A stretch of 64,000 bases of DNA from Caulobacter sp. CCUG 60055 (GCF_022750545.1 NZ_PUIC01000001.1:682001-746000); one strand, 5' to 3'. Counted from the stretch's first letter, positions 49,595 through 58,978 are shown. Notes: generated by a model from the sequence alone, not told the origin. Numbers and translations: made by a program.

Positions 49595-49893
49595 CCTCGC
49601 TGAACACGCTTTCGGACATGGTCGCCCGCGTCTCGGACATCTACGCCGAGCGTTACGGCGTCCGCCGCGACGACGACTGGGCCCTGCTCAAGCTGCAGGA
49701 GGAACTGGGCGAGCTGACCCAGGCCCATCTGCGCCTCACCGGCCGCGGCCGGGGCGAGGCCGACGAGACCGGCCGGGCCGACGAGGCCGCCGACGTGCTG
49801 TGCATGCTGCTGCTCTATTGCCGCCGTTTCGGGATCGACCTGGAAAGCGCGGTGGCGCGAAAGTGGCTGTCGCACCTCGACCGCGCGGCCTAG
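49591..49893 (+). CDS. MazG-like all-alpha NTP pyrophosphatase
   Basis: The product is 100 residues. EELGELTQA (about 31-39) and [11 protein letters not shown] (about 62-72) supply the E-E-x-x-E and E-x-x-D magnesium sites of the MazG/dUTPase-like all-alpha pyrophosphatases. The start GTG overlaps the thyA stop (GTGA) and folA begins 9 bases after its stop. Hydrolysis of a nucleoside triphosphate to the monophosphate, possibly dUTP to dUMP or dCTP to dCMP for ThyA, is inferred from the position. The real substrate is unknown. Confidence 0.8.
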   Translation: MTSLNTLSDMVARVSDIYAERYGVRRDDDWALLKLQEELGELTQAHLRLTGRGRGEADETGRADEAADVLCMLLLYCRRFGIDLESAVARKWLSHLDRAA

Positions 49894-49902
49894 AACCCCA
49901 GC

Positions 49903-50430
49903 ATGTCCGTGATCCTCACCGTCGGCCCGGTCGCCCGCGCCCGCAACGGCGTCATCGGCCGCGACGGCGGCCTGCCCTGGCGGCTGAAGTCCGACCTGGC
50001 GATCTTCAAGGCCTGCACCCTGGGCAAGCCGGTGATCATGGGCCGCAAGACCTGGCAGTCGTTGCCACGCCGCCCCCTGCCCGGCCGCATGAACATCGTC
50101 CTGACCAAGGACGGCTCGTTCGCGGAATCCAAGGAGGCGGCCGGCGCGCTGATCTGCGAACGGCTGGACGAAGCCTTGCAGATCGCCCGCGAGCAGGCGG
50201 CCGAGGACGGCGTCGACGAAGTCTGCGTCATTGGCGGCGCGGCGGTGTTCGCCGCCGCCCTGCCCAAGGCCCGGCGCGTCTATCTGACCGAGGTCGCGGC
50301 CGAGGTTCCCGGCGACGTCGTCTTTCCCGACTTCGACGAGTCCGGCTGGCGCGAGGTGCGGCGCGAGGAACACCCCGCCGGCGAACACGACGACTTCCCC
50401 TTCACCTTCCGGGTGCTGGAACGGATCTGA
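49903..50430 (+). CDS. folA: dihydrofolate reductase
   Basis: The product is 175 residues. It has NGVIGRDGGLPWRLKSDLAIFK (about 15-36) with the substrate-binding Asp near residue 31, VIMGRKTWQSLP (NADPH loop, about 45-56), and VCVIGGAAVF (about 107-116). It regenerates tetrahydrofolate consumed by ThyA, which explains its position in the thyA operon. It is trimethoprim-sensitive in most bacteria; no clear resistance substitution is visible. Confidence 0.96.
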   Translation: MSVILTVGPVARARNGVIGRDGGLPWRLKSDLAIFKACTLGKPVIMGRKTWQSLPRRPLPGRMNIVLTKDGSFAESKEAAGALICERLDEALQIAREQAAEDGVDEVCVIGGAAVFAAALPKARRVYLTEVAAEVPGDVVFPDFDESGWREVRREEHPAGEHDDFPFTFRVLERI

Positions 50431-50445
50431 AGGCTAGCGCCGCTT

Positions 50446-50461
50446 TCAAACGCTTGTTTAT
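50446..50461. promoter_or_regulatory. TetR-type palindromic operator B (AAAC-GCTT-GTTT)
   Basis: TTCAAAC-GCTT-GTTTA lies 50 bases before the gluconolactonase-like ATG. The AAAC-N4-GTTT core (50448-50459) matches operators A, C and E in the window. Confidence 0.5.
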
Positions 50462-50510
50462 AGTCCTCCCCTGAACGCCGCTCGCCAACGAAGCGGCCTG
50501 GAGGACGTCC

Positions 50511-51422
50511 ATGGACAGCCAACTCGTCGCCGAAGGTCTGCAGTTTCCCGAAGGCCCCATCGCCATGGCCGACGGCTCGATCATCCTGGTCGAGATCCAG
50601 CGCCGGACGCTGAGCCGCATCACGCCGGACGGCGAGCGCGAGACCATCGCCGATGTCGGCGGCGGCCCCAACGGCGCGGCCATCGGCCCGGACGGCGCGG
50701 TGTACATCACCAACAACGGCGGCAGCTTCACCTATCACGACGTGGGCGGCGTCAACGTGCCGGGCGCCACCCCGCCCGAGCACGAGGGCGGCCTGATCCA
50801 GCGGGTCGACCTGAAGACCGGCGAGGTCCGCACCCTCTACACCGAATGCGACGGCAAGCGCCTGGTCGGCCCTAACGACCTGGTGTTCGACCGCCAGGGC
50901 GGCATGTGGTTCACCGACCACGGCTGCTCGACGCCGGACGGCCGCAAGTTCGGCGGCCTCTACTACGCCCTGCCGGACGGCTCGAAGATCGTGCGCTGTC
51001 GCGACGGCCTGATCGCGCCCAACGGCGTCGGCCTGTCCCCGGACGAGACCGTGGTCTATGTCGCCGACACCTATCTGGGCCGGTTGTGGGCGTTCGAAGT
51101 GGTCGAGCCCGGCGTGCTGGCCGAGGGCCCGCCGTTCCAGCCCGGCCGCGTGGTGTGCAACCTGCCCGGCTATCAACTGCTCGACAGCCTGGCGGTCGAG
51201 GCCGGCGGCAAGGTGTGCGTGGCGACCATCATCAACGGCGGCGTCACCGCCTTCGATCCGGACGGCTCGACCGAGCACTTCGCCTTCCCCGACCTTCTGT
51301 GCACCAACATCTGCTTCGGCGGGTCGGACATGCGCGACGCCTGGGTCACCGCCTCGGGCAGCGGCAAGCTCTACAAGGCCCGCTGGCCGCGGCCGGGCCT
51401 GAAGCTGAACTACAATGCCTGA
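50511..51422 (+). CDS. SMP-30/gluconolactonase-like hydrolase
   Basis: This is a 303-residue six-bladed propeller. LQFPEGPIAMADGSI (about 8-22) holds a metal-binding Glu. GPNDLVFDRQGGMWFTD (about 121-137) and GLIAPNGVGLSPDE (about 165-178) hold the Asn and Asp ligands. The family opens sugar lactones or related cyclic esters; this one has no signal peptide. Operator B lies directly upstream. Its stop overlaps the convergent AraC gene by 13 bases. Confidence 0.87.
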   Translation: MDSQLVAEGLQFPEGPIAMADGSIILVEIQRRTLSRITPDGERETIADVGGGPNGAAIGPDGAVYITNNGGSFTYHDVGGVNVPGATPPEHEGGLIQRVDLKTGEVRTLYTECDGKRLVGPNDLVFDRQGGMWFTDHGCSTPDGRKFGGLYYALPDGSKIVRCRDGLIAPNGVGLSPDETVVYVADTYLGRLWAFEVVEPGVLAEGPPFQPGRVVCNLPGYQLLDSLAVEAGGKVCVATIINGGVTAFDPDGSTEHFAFPDLLCTNICFGGSDMRDAWVTASGSGKLYKARWPRPGLKLNYNA

Positions 51423-52243
51423 GACGCGGCGAAGTAGCGGCTGGGCGGCTCGCCGAGCACGCGCTTGAACATGGTGGTGAAGGCCGCCGGGCTCTCATAG
51501 CCAAGGTCGAGCGCGACGCCGGTGACGGGCTCGCCCGCCGACAGCCGGGGCAACGCCGCCAGGGCGCAGGCCTGCTGACGCCAGGCGGCGAAGCTCAGCC
51601 CCGTCTCGCGACGGAACAGGCGGGTGAAGGCGCTGCGGCTCATGCCCATGGCCTGGCTCCAGTCGTCGATCTCGACCCGCGCGGTCGGGGCGGCCAGGAA
51701 GGCGCGGCATCGGGCCGCCAGCGGCGCCTGGCGCGGGAACGGCAGGGACAGCGGCAGGGCGGGCAGCCGGCGCAGCTCGGCCAGCAGCAGCGCCATGATC
51801 AGGGCGTCGCGGCCATCGGGGTCGTACTCCAGCGGCAGATCCACCGCCTCCTGCAGCAGCGCCTGCATCAACGGCGTCGCGCCCAGCACCTGACAGTGCC
51901 CGGGCATGTCGGCCACGGCGGACGGCTCGATGAACAGGCTGTGCGTCGAATAGCGGCCGACGCCGCGGATCTCGTGCTCGACGCCGAGCGGGATCCACAG
52001 GCTGCGCTCGCGCGGCACGACCCAGGCCCCGTCGCCGGTCGTCACCGCCGCGAGGCCGCTGGCGACATACAGCACCTGGCTGCGCAGCGGATGCCGGTGC
52101 GCCCGGACCAGATGGTTGGGCGCATAGTCGTTGCCGATCGCCACCACCGGGCGGAGCGCAGTCTCATAGTCGACGCCGCGGGCGTTACGGACCATCTGAC
52201 CCACTCGCGAAATTCTAAGACCCGCCAACGATTGCGGGTCCAC
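51410..52243 (-). CDS. AraC family regulator with cupin sensor
   Basis: The product is 277 residues. The N-terminal cupin has HLVRAHRHPLRSQVLYVASG (about 44-63). The C-terminal double helix-turn-helix spans about 175-270 and ends GYESPAAFTTMFKRVLGEPPSRYF, the AraC signature. The start GTG 52243 has AGGG upstream; ATG 52195 is a possible later start. It is divergent from the Fsr transporter with a gap of 14-50 bases, and may control it. Confidence 0.88.
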   Translation of the reverse strand: MDPQSLAGLRISRVGQMVRNARGVDYETALRPVVAIGNDYAPNHLVRAHRHPLRSQVLYVASGLAAVTTGDGAWVVPRERSLWIPLGVEHEIRGVGRYSTHSLFIEPSAVADMPGHCQVLGATPLMQALLQEAVDLPLEYDPDGRDALIMALLLAELRRLPALPLSLPFPRQAPLAARCRAFLAAPTARVEIDDWSQAMGMSRSAFTRLFRRETGLSFAAWRQQACALAALPRLSAGEPVTGVALDLGYESPAAFTTMFKRVLGEPPSRYFAASQAL

Positions 52244-52293
52244 CTTCCTTCCCTATCTTGACCGGCCGTCGAAGTCGAGTTGGGACACGCCGC

Positions 52294-53511
52294 ATGACCG
52301 CCATAACCCTGGACCGCCAACGCAACGCCGATACCGGCGGCACGGTGTTCACCGTGCTGTTCGCCATCAGCTTCTGCCACCTGCTCAACGACATGATGCA
52401 GTCGCTGCTGCCGGCCATCTACCCGACCCTCAAGACGCAGTTCCACCTTAGCTTCGCCCAGATCGGGCTGGTGACGCTGACCTATCAGCTCACCGCCTCG
52501 CTGCTGCAGCCCCTGATCGGCTTCTACGCCGACAAGCGGCCGACGCCCTGGTCGCTGCCGGCCGGCGCCCTCTTCACCCTGGCCGGCCTTTTGGTGCTGT
52601 CGATAGCCCGCAACTATCCGGTGCTGCTGGCCGGGGCGGCCCTGCTCGGCATGGGCTCGTCGGTGTTCCATCCGGAATCCTCGCGCGTGGCGCGGATGGC
52701 CGCCGGGCCCCGCCACGGCCTGGCGCAGTCGCTGTTCCAGGTGGGCGGCAACCTCGGCTCGGCCATCGGGCCGATCGCCGCCGCCTTCGTGGTGCTGCGC
52801 TGGGGCCAGACCAGCCTGGCCGGGTTCTCGCTGATGGCGCTGCTGGCCTGCGCCGTGCTGTGGAACGTCGGGACCTGGTACAAGCACCACGGCCTGGCGC
52901 GGCTGAACGCCGGCGGCGGACGGGCCCGCGTCGGCCACGGCCTGCCGCCGCGCAAGGTGATGGGCGGCCTCGCCCTGCTGCTGGTGCTGATCTTCTCGAA
53001 ATATTTCTATCTGGCCAGCCTGACCAGCTACTACACCTTCTACCTCATCCACCGCTTCCACCTGTCGGTGCGCGACGCCCAGCTGTACCTGTTCATGTTC
53101 CTGGCGGCGGTCGCGGTCGGCACCATCGTCGGCGGCCCGGTCGGCGACCGCTTCGGCCGCAAGTACGTGATCTGGTTCTCGATCCTGGGCGTGCTGCCCT
53201 TCACCCTGGCCCTGCCCTATGTCGACCTGTTCTGGACCGGCGTGCTCAGCGTGGTCATCGGCCTGATCCTGGCCTCGGCCTTCTCGGCGATCGTGGTGTT
53301 CGGCCAGGAGCTGGCGCCGGGCAAGGTCGGCACCATCGCCGGCCTGTTCTTCGGCTTCTCGTTCGGCATGGGCGGCGTCGGCGCGGCGGTGCTCGGCCAG
53401 CTGGCCGACGTCACCAGCATCGAGTTCGTCTACAAGGTCTGCGCCTTCCTGCCGCTGCTGGGCGTGCTGGCGGCGTTCCTGCCTGACATCAAGGAAAAGG
53501 CGGCGGACTAG
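52294..53511 (+). CDS. MFS transporter, fosmidomycin-resistance (Fsr) type
   Basis: The product is 405 residues with 12 membrane segments. ISFCHLLNDMMQSLLPAIYP in TM1 (about 26-45), GMGSSVFHPESSRVARMA in TM4-5 (about 128-145) and QVGGNLGSAIGPI (about 161-173) are diagnostic of the Fsr subgroup. Members export fosmidomycin and, in some species, other compounds. The start at 52294 is preferred; an upstream ATG at 52258 would crowd the divergent AraC start. Confidence 0.88.
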   Translation: MTAITLDRQRNADTGGTVFTVLFAISFCHLLNDMMQSLLPAIYPTLKTQFHLSFAQIGLVTLTYQLTASLLQPLIGFYADKRPTPWSLPAGALFTLAGLLVLSIARNYPVLLAGAALLGMGSSVFHPESSRVARMAAGPRHGLAQSLFQVGGNLGSAIGPIAAAFVVLRWGQTSLAGFSLMALLACAVLWNVGTWYKHHGLARLNAGGGRARVGHGLPPRKVMGGLALLLVLIFSKYFYLASLTSYYTFYLIHRFHLSVRDAQLYLFMFLAAVAVGTIVGGPVGDRFGRKYVIWFSILGVLPFTLALPYVDLFWTGVLSVVIGLILASAFSAIVVFGQELAPGKVGTIAGLFFGFSFGMGGVGAAVLGQLADVTSIEFVYKVCAFLPLLGVLAAFLPDIKEKAAD

Positions 53512-53520
53512 GCCCTCCGG

Positions 53521-53559
53521 CGTCATCCCGGACAGCCTGCAGGGCCGTCCGGGATGACG
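53521..53559. terminator. long palindrome between convergent genes
   Basis: CGTCATCCCGGAC and GTCCGGGATGACG form a perfect 13-bp stem with a 13-base loop, in the 58-bp gap between the convergent Fsr and OYE genes. The GTCATCCCGG core is a common intergenic palindrome in alphaproteobacteria, so this is a REP-like element or a bidirectional terminator without U-runs. I saw no second copy in the window. Confidence 0.75.
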
Positions 53560-53569
53560 CAGAACGGGA

Positions 53570-54667
<1,098 letters not shown>

Positions 54668-54708
54668 GCGTCGGTCTCCAGAGGATGACGTTCGGATGAA
54701 GATAGGTG

Positions 54709-54727
54709 CTCGAACGGGCGTTTGAAG
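54709..54727. promoter_or_regulatory. TetR-type palindromic operator C (GAAC-GGGC-GTTT)
   Basis: TCGAAC-GGGC-GTTTGAA (54710-54726) is an inverted repeat with one mismatch in the 6-bp arms. It lies upstream of the OYE gene, in the gap after the acyl-CoA dehydrogenase stop codon. Confidence 0.55.
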
Positions 54728-54822
54728 TGCAGAAAATCTTCAGGATGTTGCAGCGCAACAGAAAACCGCGACGCCTTCCCCCACGCCAGCGCCCGCGCGG
54801 CCGAAGGGGAAGGCCCGAGGAT

Positions 54823-56046
54823 TCAGAGCCCCAGCACCAGCTTGGCCATGATGTTCTTCTGGATCTCGTTGGAGCCGGCGTAGATCGAGGCCTTGCGATA
54901 GTTGAAATAGGCCGGCGCCACGGGGGCGGCGTAGTCGGGGCCGGGACGCGGCTCGTTGGTCTCGCCGCGCAGTTCGGCCCAGGTGTCCTGGACGAAGGGC
55001 GCGGCGTAGGTCCCCACCGCCTCCAGCGCCAGTTGGGTGATGGCCTGCTGGGTCTCCGACCCTTCCAGCTTGAGCATCGACGAGGCCGAGCCCACCGACG
55101 CGCCCGAAGAGCGCGAGGCGAAGATGCGCAACTCGGTGGCGTTCAGCGTCTCGACCTTGATCTGCATGTCGGCCAGCTTGCACCGGAACTCCGGATCGTC
55201 GATCAGCCGGCCGCCGCCGTCGGCCGCCTCGACCGAGGCGATGCGCCGCACCTTCTTCAGAGCGTTCATCAGGCCCGGCGCGTAGGCGTTGCCGCGTTCG
55301 AACTCCAGCAGGTACTTGGCGTAGGTCCAGCCCTTGCCCTCCTCGCCGATGCGCTGGGCGACCGGCACGCGGACGTTCTCGAAGAAGACCTGATTGACCT
55401 CCTGCTGGCCGTCGGGCGGCCCGTCGAGGGTCGGCAACGGCCGCACCACGACGCCGGGCGTGTCCATGCGCAGCAGCAGGAACGAGATGCCGTTCTGCGG
55501 TTTGGCCTCCTGGCTGGTCCGCACCAGGCAGAACATCCAGTCCGCCCACTGGGCGTGGGTGGTCCAGATCTTGGAGCCGTTCAGCACATAGTCGTCGCCG
55601 TCGCGGTCGGCCTTCATCTGCAGGCTGGCCAGGTCCGAGCCCGACCCCGGCTCGGAATAGCCCTGGCACCACCAGACGTCGGAACGCAGAATGGCCGGCA
55701 GGTGTTGGGCCTTCTGCTCGGGCGAGCCGAAAGCCATGATCACCGGCGCCACCATCTTCAGCCCCATCGGCGAGGAGGTCGGCACGCCGGCCAAGCTCAT
55801 CTCCATGTTGAAGATGTAGCGCTGCGAGGGGGTGAAGCCGGGTCCGCCGTATTCGACCGGCCAGTCGGGCGCGACCCAGCCGCGCTCGTACAGCTTCTTC
55901 TGCCATTTCACCTGGCCGGCCTTGTCGAGATAGCCGTTCTTGGACTGGGCCATCTGCTGGCGCAGGTCCTGGTCGTAGGCCTCGGCGATCCAGGCGCGGA
56001 CCTCGTCGCGGAACTTCAGGTCCTCGGGCGAAAAGGCGAGATCCAT
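54823..56046 (-). CDS. acyl-CoA dehydrogenase (FadE26/28-like subgroup)
   Basis: The product is 407 residues. WWCQGYSEPGSGSDLA (about 121-136) and WTTHAQWADWMFCLVRT (about 157-173) are the FAD-binding loops. The C-terminus SIYAGSNEIQKNI has Ala where medium-chain enzymes have the catalytic Glu, as expected for this subgroup, in which the base sits elsewhere or in a partner. It is closely related in layout to the 404-residue enzyme at 60738. It is 6 bases downstream of an ABM monooxygenase gene in one transcript behind operator D. Confidence 0.93.
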   Translation of the reverse strand: MDLAFSPEDLKFRDEVRAWIAEAYDQDLRQQMAQSKNGYLDKAGQVKWQKKLYERGWVAPDWPVEYGGPGFTPSQRYIFNMEMSLAGVPTSSPMGLKMVAPVIMAFGSPEQKAQHLPAILRSDVWWCQGYSEPGSGSDLASLQMKADRDGDDYVLNGSKIWTTHAQWADWMFCLVRTSQEAKPQNGISFLLLRMDTPGVVVRPLPTLDGPPDGQQEVNQVFFENVRVPVAQRIGEEGKGWTYAKYLLEFERGNAYAPGLMNALKKVRRIASVEAADGGGRLIDDPEFRCKLADMQIKVETLNATELRIFASRSSGASVGSASSMLKLEGSETQQAITQLALEAVGTYAAPFVQDTWAELRGETNEPRPGPDYAAPVAPAYFNYRKASIYAGSNEIQKNIMAKLVLGL

Positions 56047-56052
56047 GGCCGC

Positions 56053-56343
56053 CTACTCCACCGCGTCGAGGTATTCGATCTCCGGACGACCGGCCAGGGT
56101 CGGGCCCATGGCCGCGCCGGCGGCGCGGAAATAGTCGCTGCCGCCGTGGGCCTTGAGCGCGTCCTCATTGGCGTAGAGCTCCAGCACCTTGTAGGTGTTC
56201 GGCTCCGCGCGGCTCTTGGTCAGTTGATAGACCAGCGCCCCCGGCTCGTTGGCCTTCACCTTGGCGGCGAGGTCCAGGAACACCTTCTCGAACTCCGCGG
56301 CCTTGCCGTCCTGAACCGTGATTGTCGCAACGACGCCGATCAT
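56053..56343 (-). CDS. antibiotic biosynthesis monooxygenase (ABM) domain protein
   Basis: The product is 96 residues with the ferredoxin-like ABM/YgiN fold. MIGVVATITVQDGKAAEFEKVF (about 1-22) and GALVYQLTKS (about 35-44) are typical of small quinol monooxygenase-like dimers. The substrate is unknown. The frame extends upstream, but the ATG 56343 fits the family start. It leads the acyl-CoA dehydrogenase gene. Confidence 0.85.
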   Translation of the reverse strand: MIGVVATITVQDGKAAEFEKVFLDLAAKVKANEPGALVYQLTKSRAEPNTYKVLELYANEDALKAHGGSDYFRAAGAAMGPTLAGRPEIEYLDAVE

Positions 56344-56365
56344 GGCCGTCTCCTCCGAATGCGAA

Positions 56366-56382
56366 TTCAAACGGATGTTAGA
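56366..56382. promoter_or_regulatory. TetR-type palindromic operator D (AAAC-GGAT-GTTA)
   Basis: TTCAAAC-GGAT-GTTAGA lies 23 bases before the ABM gene start. It is the weakest of the five related sites, with one mismatch in the GTTT half. Confidence 0.42.
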
Positions 56383-56438
56383 CGGCTGGCGGCGATGGGC
56401 AAGCGTGTCGTGGCGGAAACCTGCCCGGCGCCGCGCGG

Positions 56439-57236
56439 TCAGGCGCCCTTGAACACCGCCGCCCGCTTTTCGAGGATGGCGTCGACGCCCTCCATGTGGT
56501 CGTCGGTCAGGTGCGAGATGGCCTGGGCCGCCGCGCTCATCTCCATCAGGGTGTCGTAGGACGCCGTCTGGCCGTGCTTGAGCAGGCTCTTGGCCAGGCG
56601 CAGGGCGTGCGGCGGCTGGGCGGCGATCCTCTCGGCCAGCGCCAGGGCCTCGTCCATCAGGGCTTCGGCCGGGACGGCGCGGCTGACCAGCCCCCACTCG
56701 ACGGCCTTGGCCGCGTCGATGACGTCGCCGGTGAACAGAAGTTCGGCCGCGCGGCTCATGCCGACCGTGCGCGGCAGCAGCCAGGCGCCGCCGTCGCCGG
56801 GGATCAGGCCGAGCTTGAGGAAAGTGACGCCGAACCTCGCGGTGTCGGCGGCGATGCGGATGTCGGTCATGCAGGCGACGTCGCAGCCGAGGCCGATGGC
56901 CGGGCCGTTCACCGCCGCGATCGAGGGAACCTCCAGGCCGTAGATCGAACGCACCACCTTGTGGATGTTGCCGCGATAGCCGTCGCGGATGGCGACGCCC
57001 GATCCGGCGAAGGCCCCTTCCCGCGCCTTCATCGCCTTGACGTCGCCGCCGGCCGAGAAGGCCCGCCCGGCGCCGGTCAGCACCACGCAGCGGATGTCGC
57101 GGTCGGCGTTGACCTGCTCGCAGACCGCCTGGACCTGGTCGCCGTCGCCCGGCGCGCCCAGGGCGTTCATCGCCTCGGGGCGGTTCAAGGTCAGGATGGC
57201 GACATGACCGCGCTTTTCCAGCGTCAGCAGGCTCAT
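56439..57236 (-). CDS. enoyl-CoA hydratase/isomerase family protein
   Basis: This 265-residue crotonase has the oxyanion-hole segments GAGRAFSAGGDVKAM (about 55-69) and AVNGPAIGLGCDVACMTDIRIA (about 104-125). DARFGVTFLKLGLIPGDGG-type sequence (about 128-146) follows. An Asp/Gly pair stands where classical hydratases have two glutamates, so hydratase versus isomerase is unsettled. GGGAGACG precedes the ATG. Its stop is 56 bases before operator D. Confidence 0.92.
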   Translation of the reverse strand: MSLLTLEKRGHVAILTLNRPEAMNALGAPGDGDQVQAVCEQVNADRDIRCVVLTGAGRAFSAGGDVKAMKAREGAFAGSGVAIRDGYRGNIHKVVRSIYGLEVPSIAAVNGPAIGLGCDVACMTDIRIAADTARFGVTFLKLGLIPGDGGAWLLPRTVGMSRAAELLFTGDVIDAAKAVEWGLVSRAVPAEALMDEALALAERIAAQPPHALRLAKSLLKHGQTASYDTLMEMSAAAQAISHLTDDHMEGVDAILEKRAAVFKGA

Positions 57237-57322
57237 CGAACGTCTCCCTATGTGTCGGCCACCGGCCTAGCCGGCGGCCGTCGCCGTTTCAACGCAAAAG
57301 GCGCGGCGCGGGCGCGGCTATA

Positions 57323-57341
57323 TAGTTGACTCTTGCAACTA
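57323..57341. promoter_or_regulatory. MarR-type operator upstream of the MarR-GNAT gene
   Basis: TAGTTG-N7-CAACTA is a perfect 6-bp inverted repeat, 40 bases before the start codon. Two GANTC methylation sites (57328-57332 region and 57350-57354) lie in the same promoter. Auto-repression by the MarR domain is the simplest reading. Confidence 0.6.
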
Positions 57342-57381
57342 ATTGTCCGAGTCTCGCCCGCACGCCATAGCGAGACCCGAC

Positions 57382-58302
57382 ATGACCGCCGCCGCTCCCG
57401 AACAGATCGCCCGCCTGCGCGCCTTCAACCGGCGCTACACGCGGGCCATCGGCCTGCTCGGCGACGGCTATCACGACAGTCCGTTCACGGTGACCGAAAG
57501 CCGGGTGCTGTACGAGATCGCCCGCGAAGACGCGGGCTCGGCCGCCGACCTGCAACGCTCGCTCGGCCTCGACCGCGGTCATGTCAGCCGCCTGCTGGCG
57601 CGGCTGGAGCGGCGCGGCCTGCTGACCCGCGCCGCCTCGCCCCAGGACGGCCGGCGGCGCGTGCTGGCCCTGACCCAGGCCGGCGAAGCCGCCCTCGCCG
57701 AACTGGATCGCGGCTCCCAGCGGCAGGCCGCCGCCCTGCTTGACCCGTTCGCGCCGGCCGTGCGCGAGGCGGCCCTGAACGCCCTCGACGACGTCGAGCG
57801 CCTGTTCGGCGAGCCGGCGCCGGCCGAGATCGTCCTACGCGATCCGCGCCCCGGCGACATGGGCTGGATCGTCGAGCGCAACGCGGTGCTCTATGCGCGG
57901 GAATACGGCTGGAACAGCGAGATCGAGGCCGTCTGCGCCGAGTTGGTGGCGGCGTTCATCCGCAATTTCGACCCCGCCGGCGAGCGGTGCTGGATCGCCG
58001 AACGCTATGGCCGGCGGGTGGGCTGCGTCTATGTCAGCCGCGACAGCGCCGAGACCGCGCGCTTGCGCCTGCTGCTGGTCGAGCCCGAGGCGCGGGGAAC
58101 GGGCCTGGGCGGGCGGCTGATCGCCGAATGCCTGAGCTTCGCCCGGCAGGCTGGCTATCGCGAAATGGTGCTGTGGACCCACTCGGTCCTGGTCGAGGCG
58201 CGCCGCCTCTACGCCCGCGCCGGGTTCGAACTGGTCGAGAGCCATGCCTACATAGCCTTCGGCCATCCCCTGGTCAGCGAGACCTGGCGGATGGACCTCT
58301 AG
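57382..58302 (+). CDS. MarR helix-turn-helix / GNAT acetyltransferase fusion
   Basis: The product is 306 residues. The N-terminal MarR domain has FTVTESRVLYEIAR (about 35-48) and LGLDRGHVSRLLARLERRGLLTR with the DGRRR wing (about 62-95). The C-terminal GNAT domain runs from about 155 (RDPRPGDMGWIVERNAVLYAREYGWN) with the acetyl-CoA loop VEPEARGTGLGGRLI (about 234-248). This two-domain form is known in many bacteria; the acetylated target is unclear. The start 57382 was chosen over 57343 because the operator would otherwise lie in the ribosome site. The 3' end overlaps the CGNR gene by four bases. Confidence 0.88.
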   Translation: MTAAAPEQIARLRAFNRRYTRAIGLLGDGYHDSPFTVTESRVLYEIAREDAGSAADLQRSLGLDRGHVSRLLARLERRGLLTRAASPQDGRRRVLALTQAGEAALAELDRGSQRQAAALLDPFAPAVREAALNALDDVERLFGEPAPAEIVLRDPRPGDMGWIVERNAVLYAREYGWNSEIEAVCAELVAAFIRNFDPAGERCWIAERYGRRVGCVYVSRDSAETARLRLLLVEPEARGTGLGGRLIAECLSFARQAGYREMVLWTHSVLVEARRLYARAGFELVESHAYIAFGHPLVSETWRMDL

Positions 58303-58898
58303 CTCGGCTCCGGGGCCGCCCTCTTCCGCCGCCGGAACTCGGCGACCTTGGCGTTGTTGCCGCAGCCGGACATCGAGCACCAGCGCCGGTCGCCCGAGCG
58401 CGAGGTGTCGACGAAGAACAGGGTGCAGGTCTGCGACGCGCACTGACGGATGCGCCCGGCCTGCGGCCCGCCGAACAGCTCTACGGCATGGCGGGCCAGA
58501 GTGGCCAGGAAGGCGCCGGCGTCGCCGAACAGCCGCACCCGGCCGTCCGCCTCCAGCTTCGGCGTGGCCGGAACGCCGGCGGCGGCGGCGTTGAGCGTCG
58601 CCAGCGCCTCGCCGGGCGGCGAACGCCCGTCCGCGACGGCCCCGGCCAGGACGAAGATCGCCTCGCGCAGTCCGATCGCGACCTTCAGGTCGGCCTCGCC
58701 GGCGTCGGGCCTGAAATCCGCCAGGCCGGCCGCCACCAGCCAGCGGGCGAGGTCGTCCGGCGTGTTCAGCCGTTCGCGCGGCTGGGGCTTCAGGCGTCCG
58801 GCCAGGGTCGCCGGCAGGTCGATCGCATAGTCCCCGCCCCGGAAGCGGAAGCCGTCCCGCTCCTCGAGGCGAACATCTGAGCCGCTGGTCGTCGCCAT
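58299..58898 (-). CDS. CGNR zinc-finger regulator (ABATE domain)
   Basis: The product is 199 residues. The N-terminal ABATE domain (sensor of stress or ligand) occupies about 1-140. The CGNR zinc finger has CASQTCTLFFVDTSRSGDRRWCSMSGCGN (about 150-178) with its four cysteines and ends in a basic RRRKRA tail. These proteins are DNA-binding regulators. The start 58898 (MATTSGS) is taken because GGGAACGG precedes it. It is divergent from the lipocalin-like gene with an operator between. Confidence 0.85.
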   Translation of the reverse strand: MATTSGSDVRLEERDGFRFRGGDYAIDLPATLAGRLKPQPRERLNTPDDLARWLVAAGLADFRPDAGEADLKVAIGLREAIFVLAGAVADGRSPPGEALATLNAAAAGVPATPKLEADGRVRLFGDAGAFLATLARHAVELFGGPQAGRIRQCASQTCTLFFVDTSRSGDRRWCSMSGCGNNAKVAEFRRRKRAAPEPS

Positions 58899-58939
58899 CC
58901 GTTCCCATTGACAGGGTAGCCGGCCTGTCGCAAGCACAA

Positions 58940-58962
58940 TGTAACCTTCCAAATAGGTTACA
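58940..58962. promoter_or_regulatory. operator between CGNR regulator and lipocalin-like gene
   Basis: TGTAACCT-N7-AGGTTACA is a perfect 8-bp inverted repeat, 17 bases before the GTG of the lipocalin-like gene and 42 bases from the divergent start. The GTAACCT half-site resembles HxlR/MarR-type operators. The adjacent CGNR protein is the nearest candidate regulator. Confidence 0.75.
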
Positions 58963-58978
58963 ACGCCGGAGCAACATA

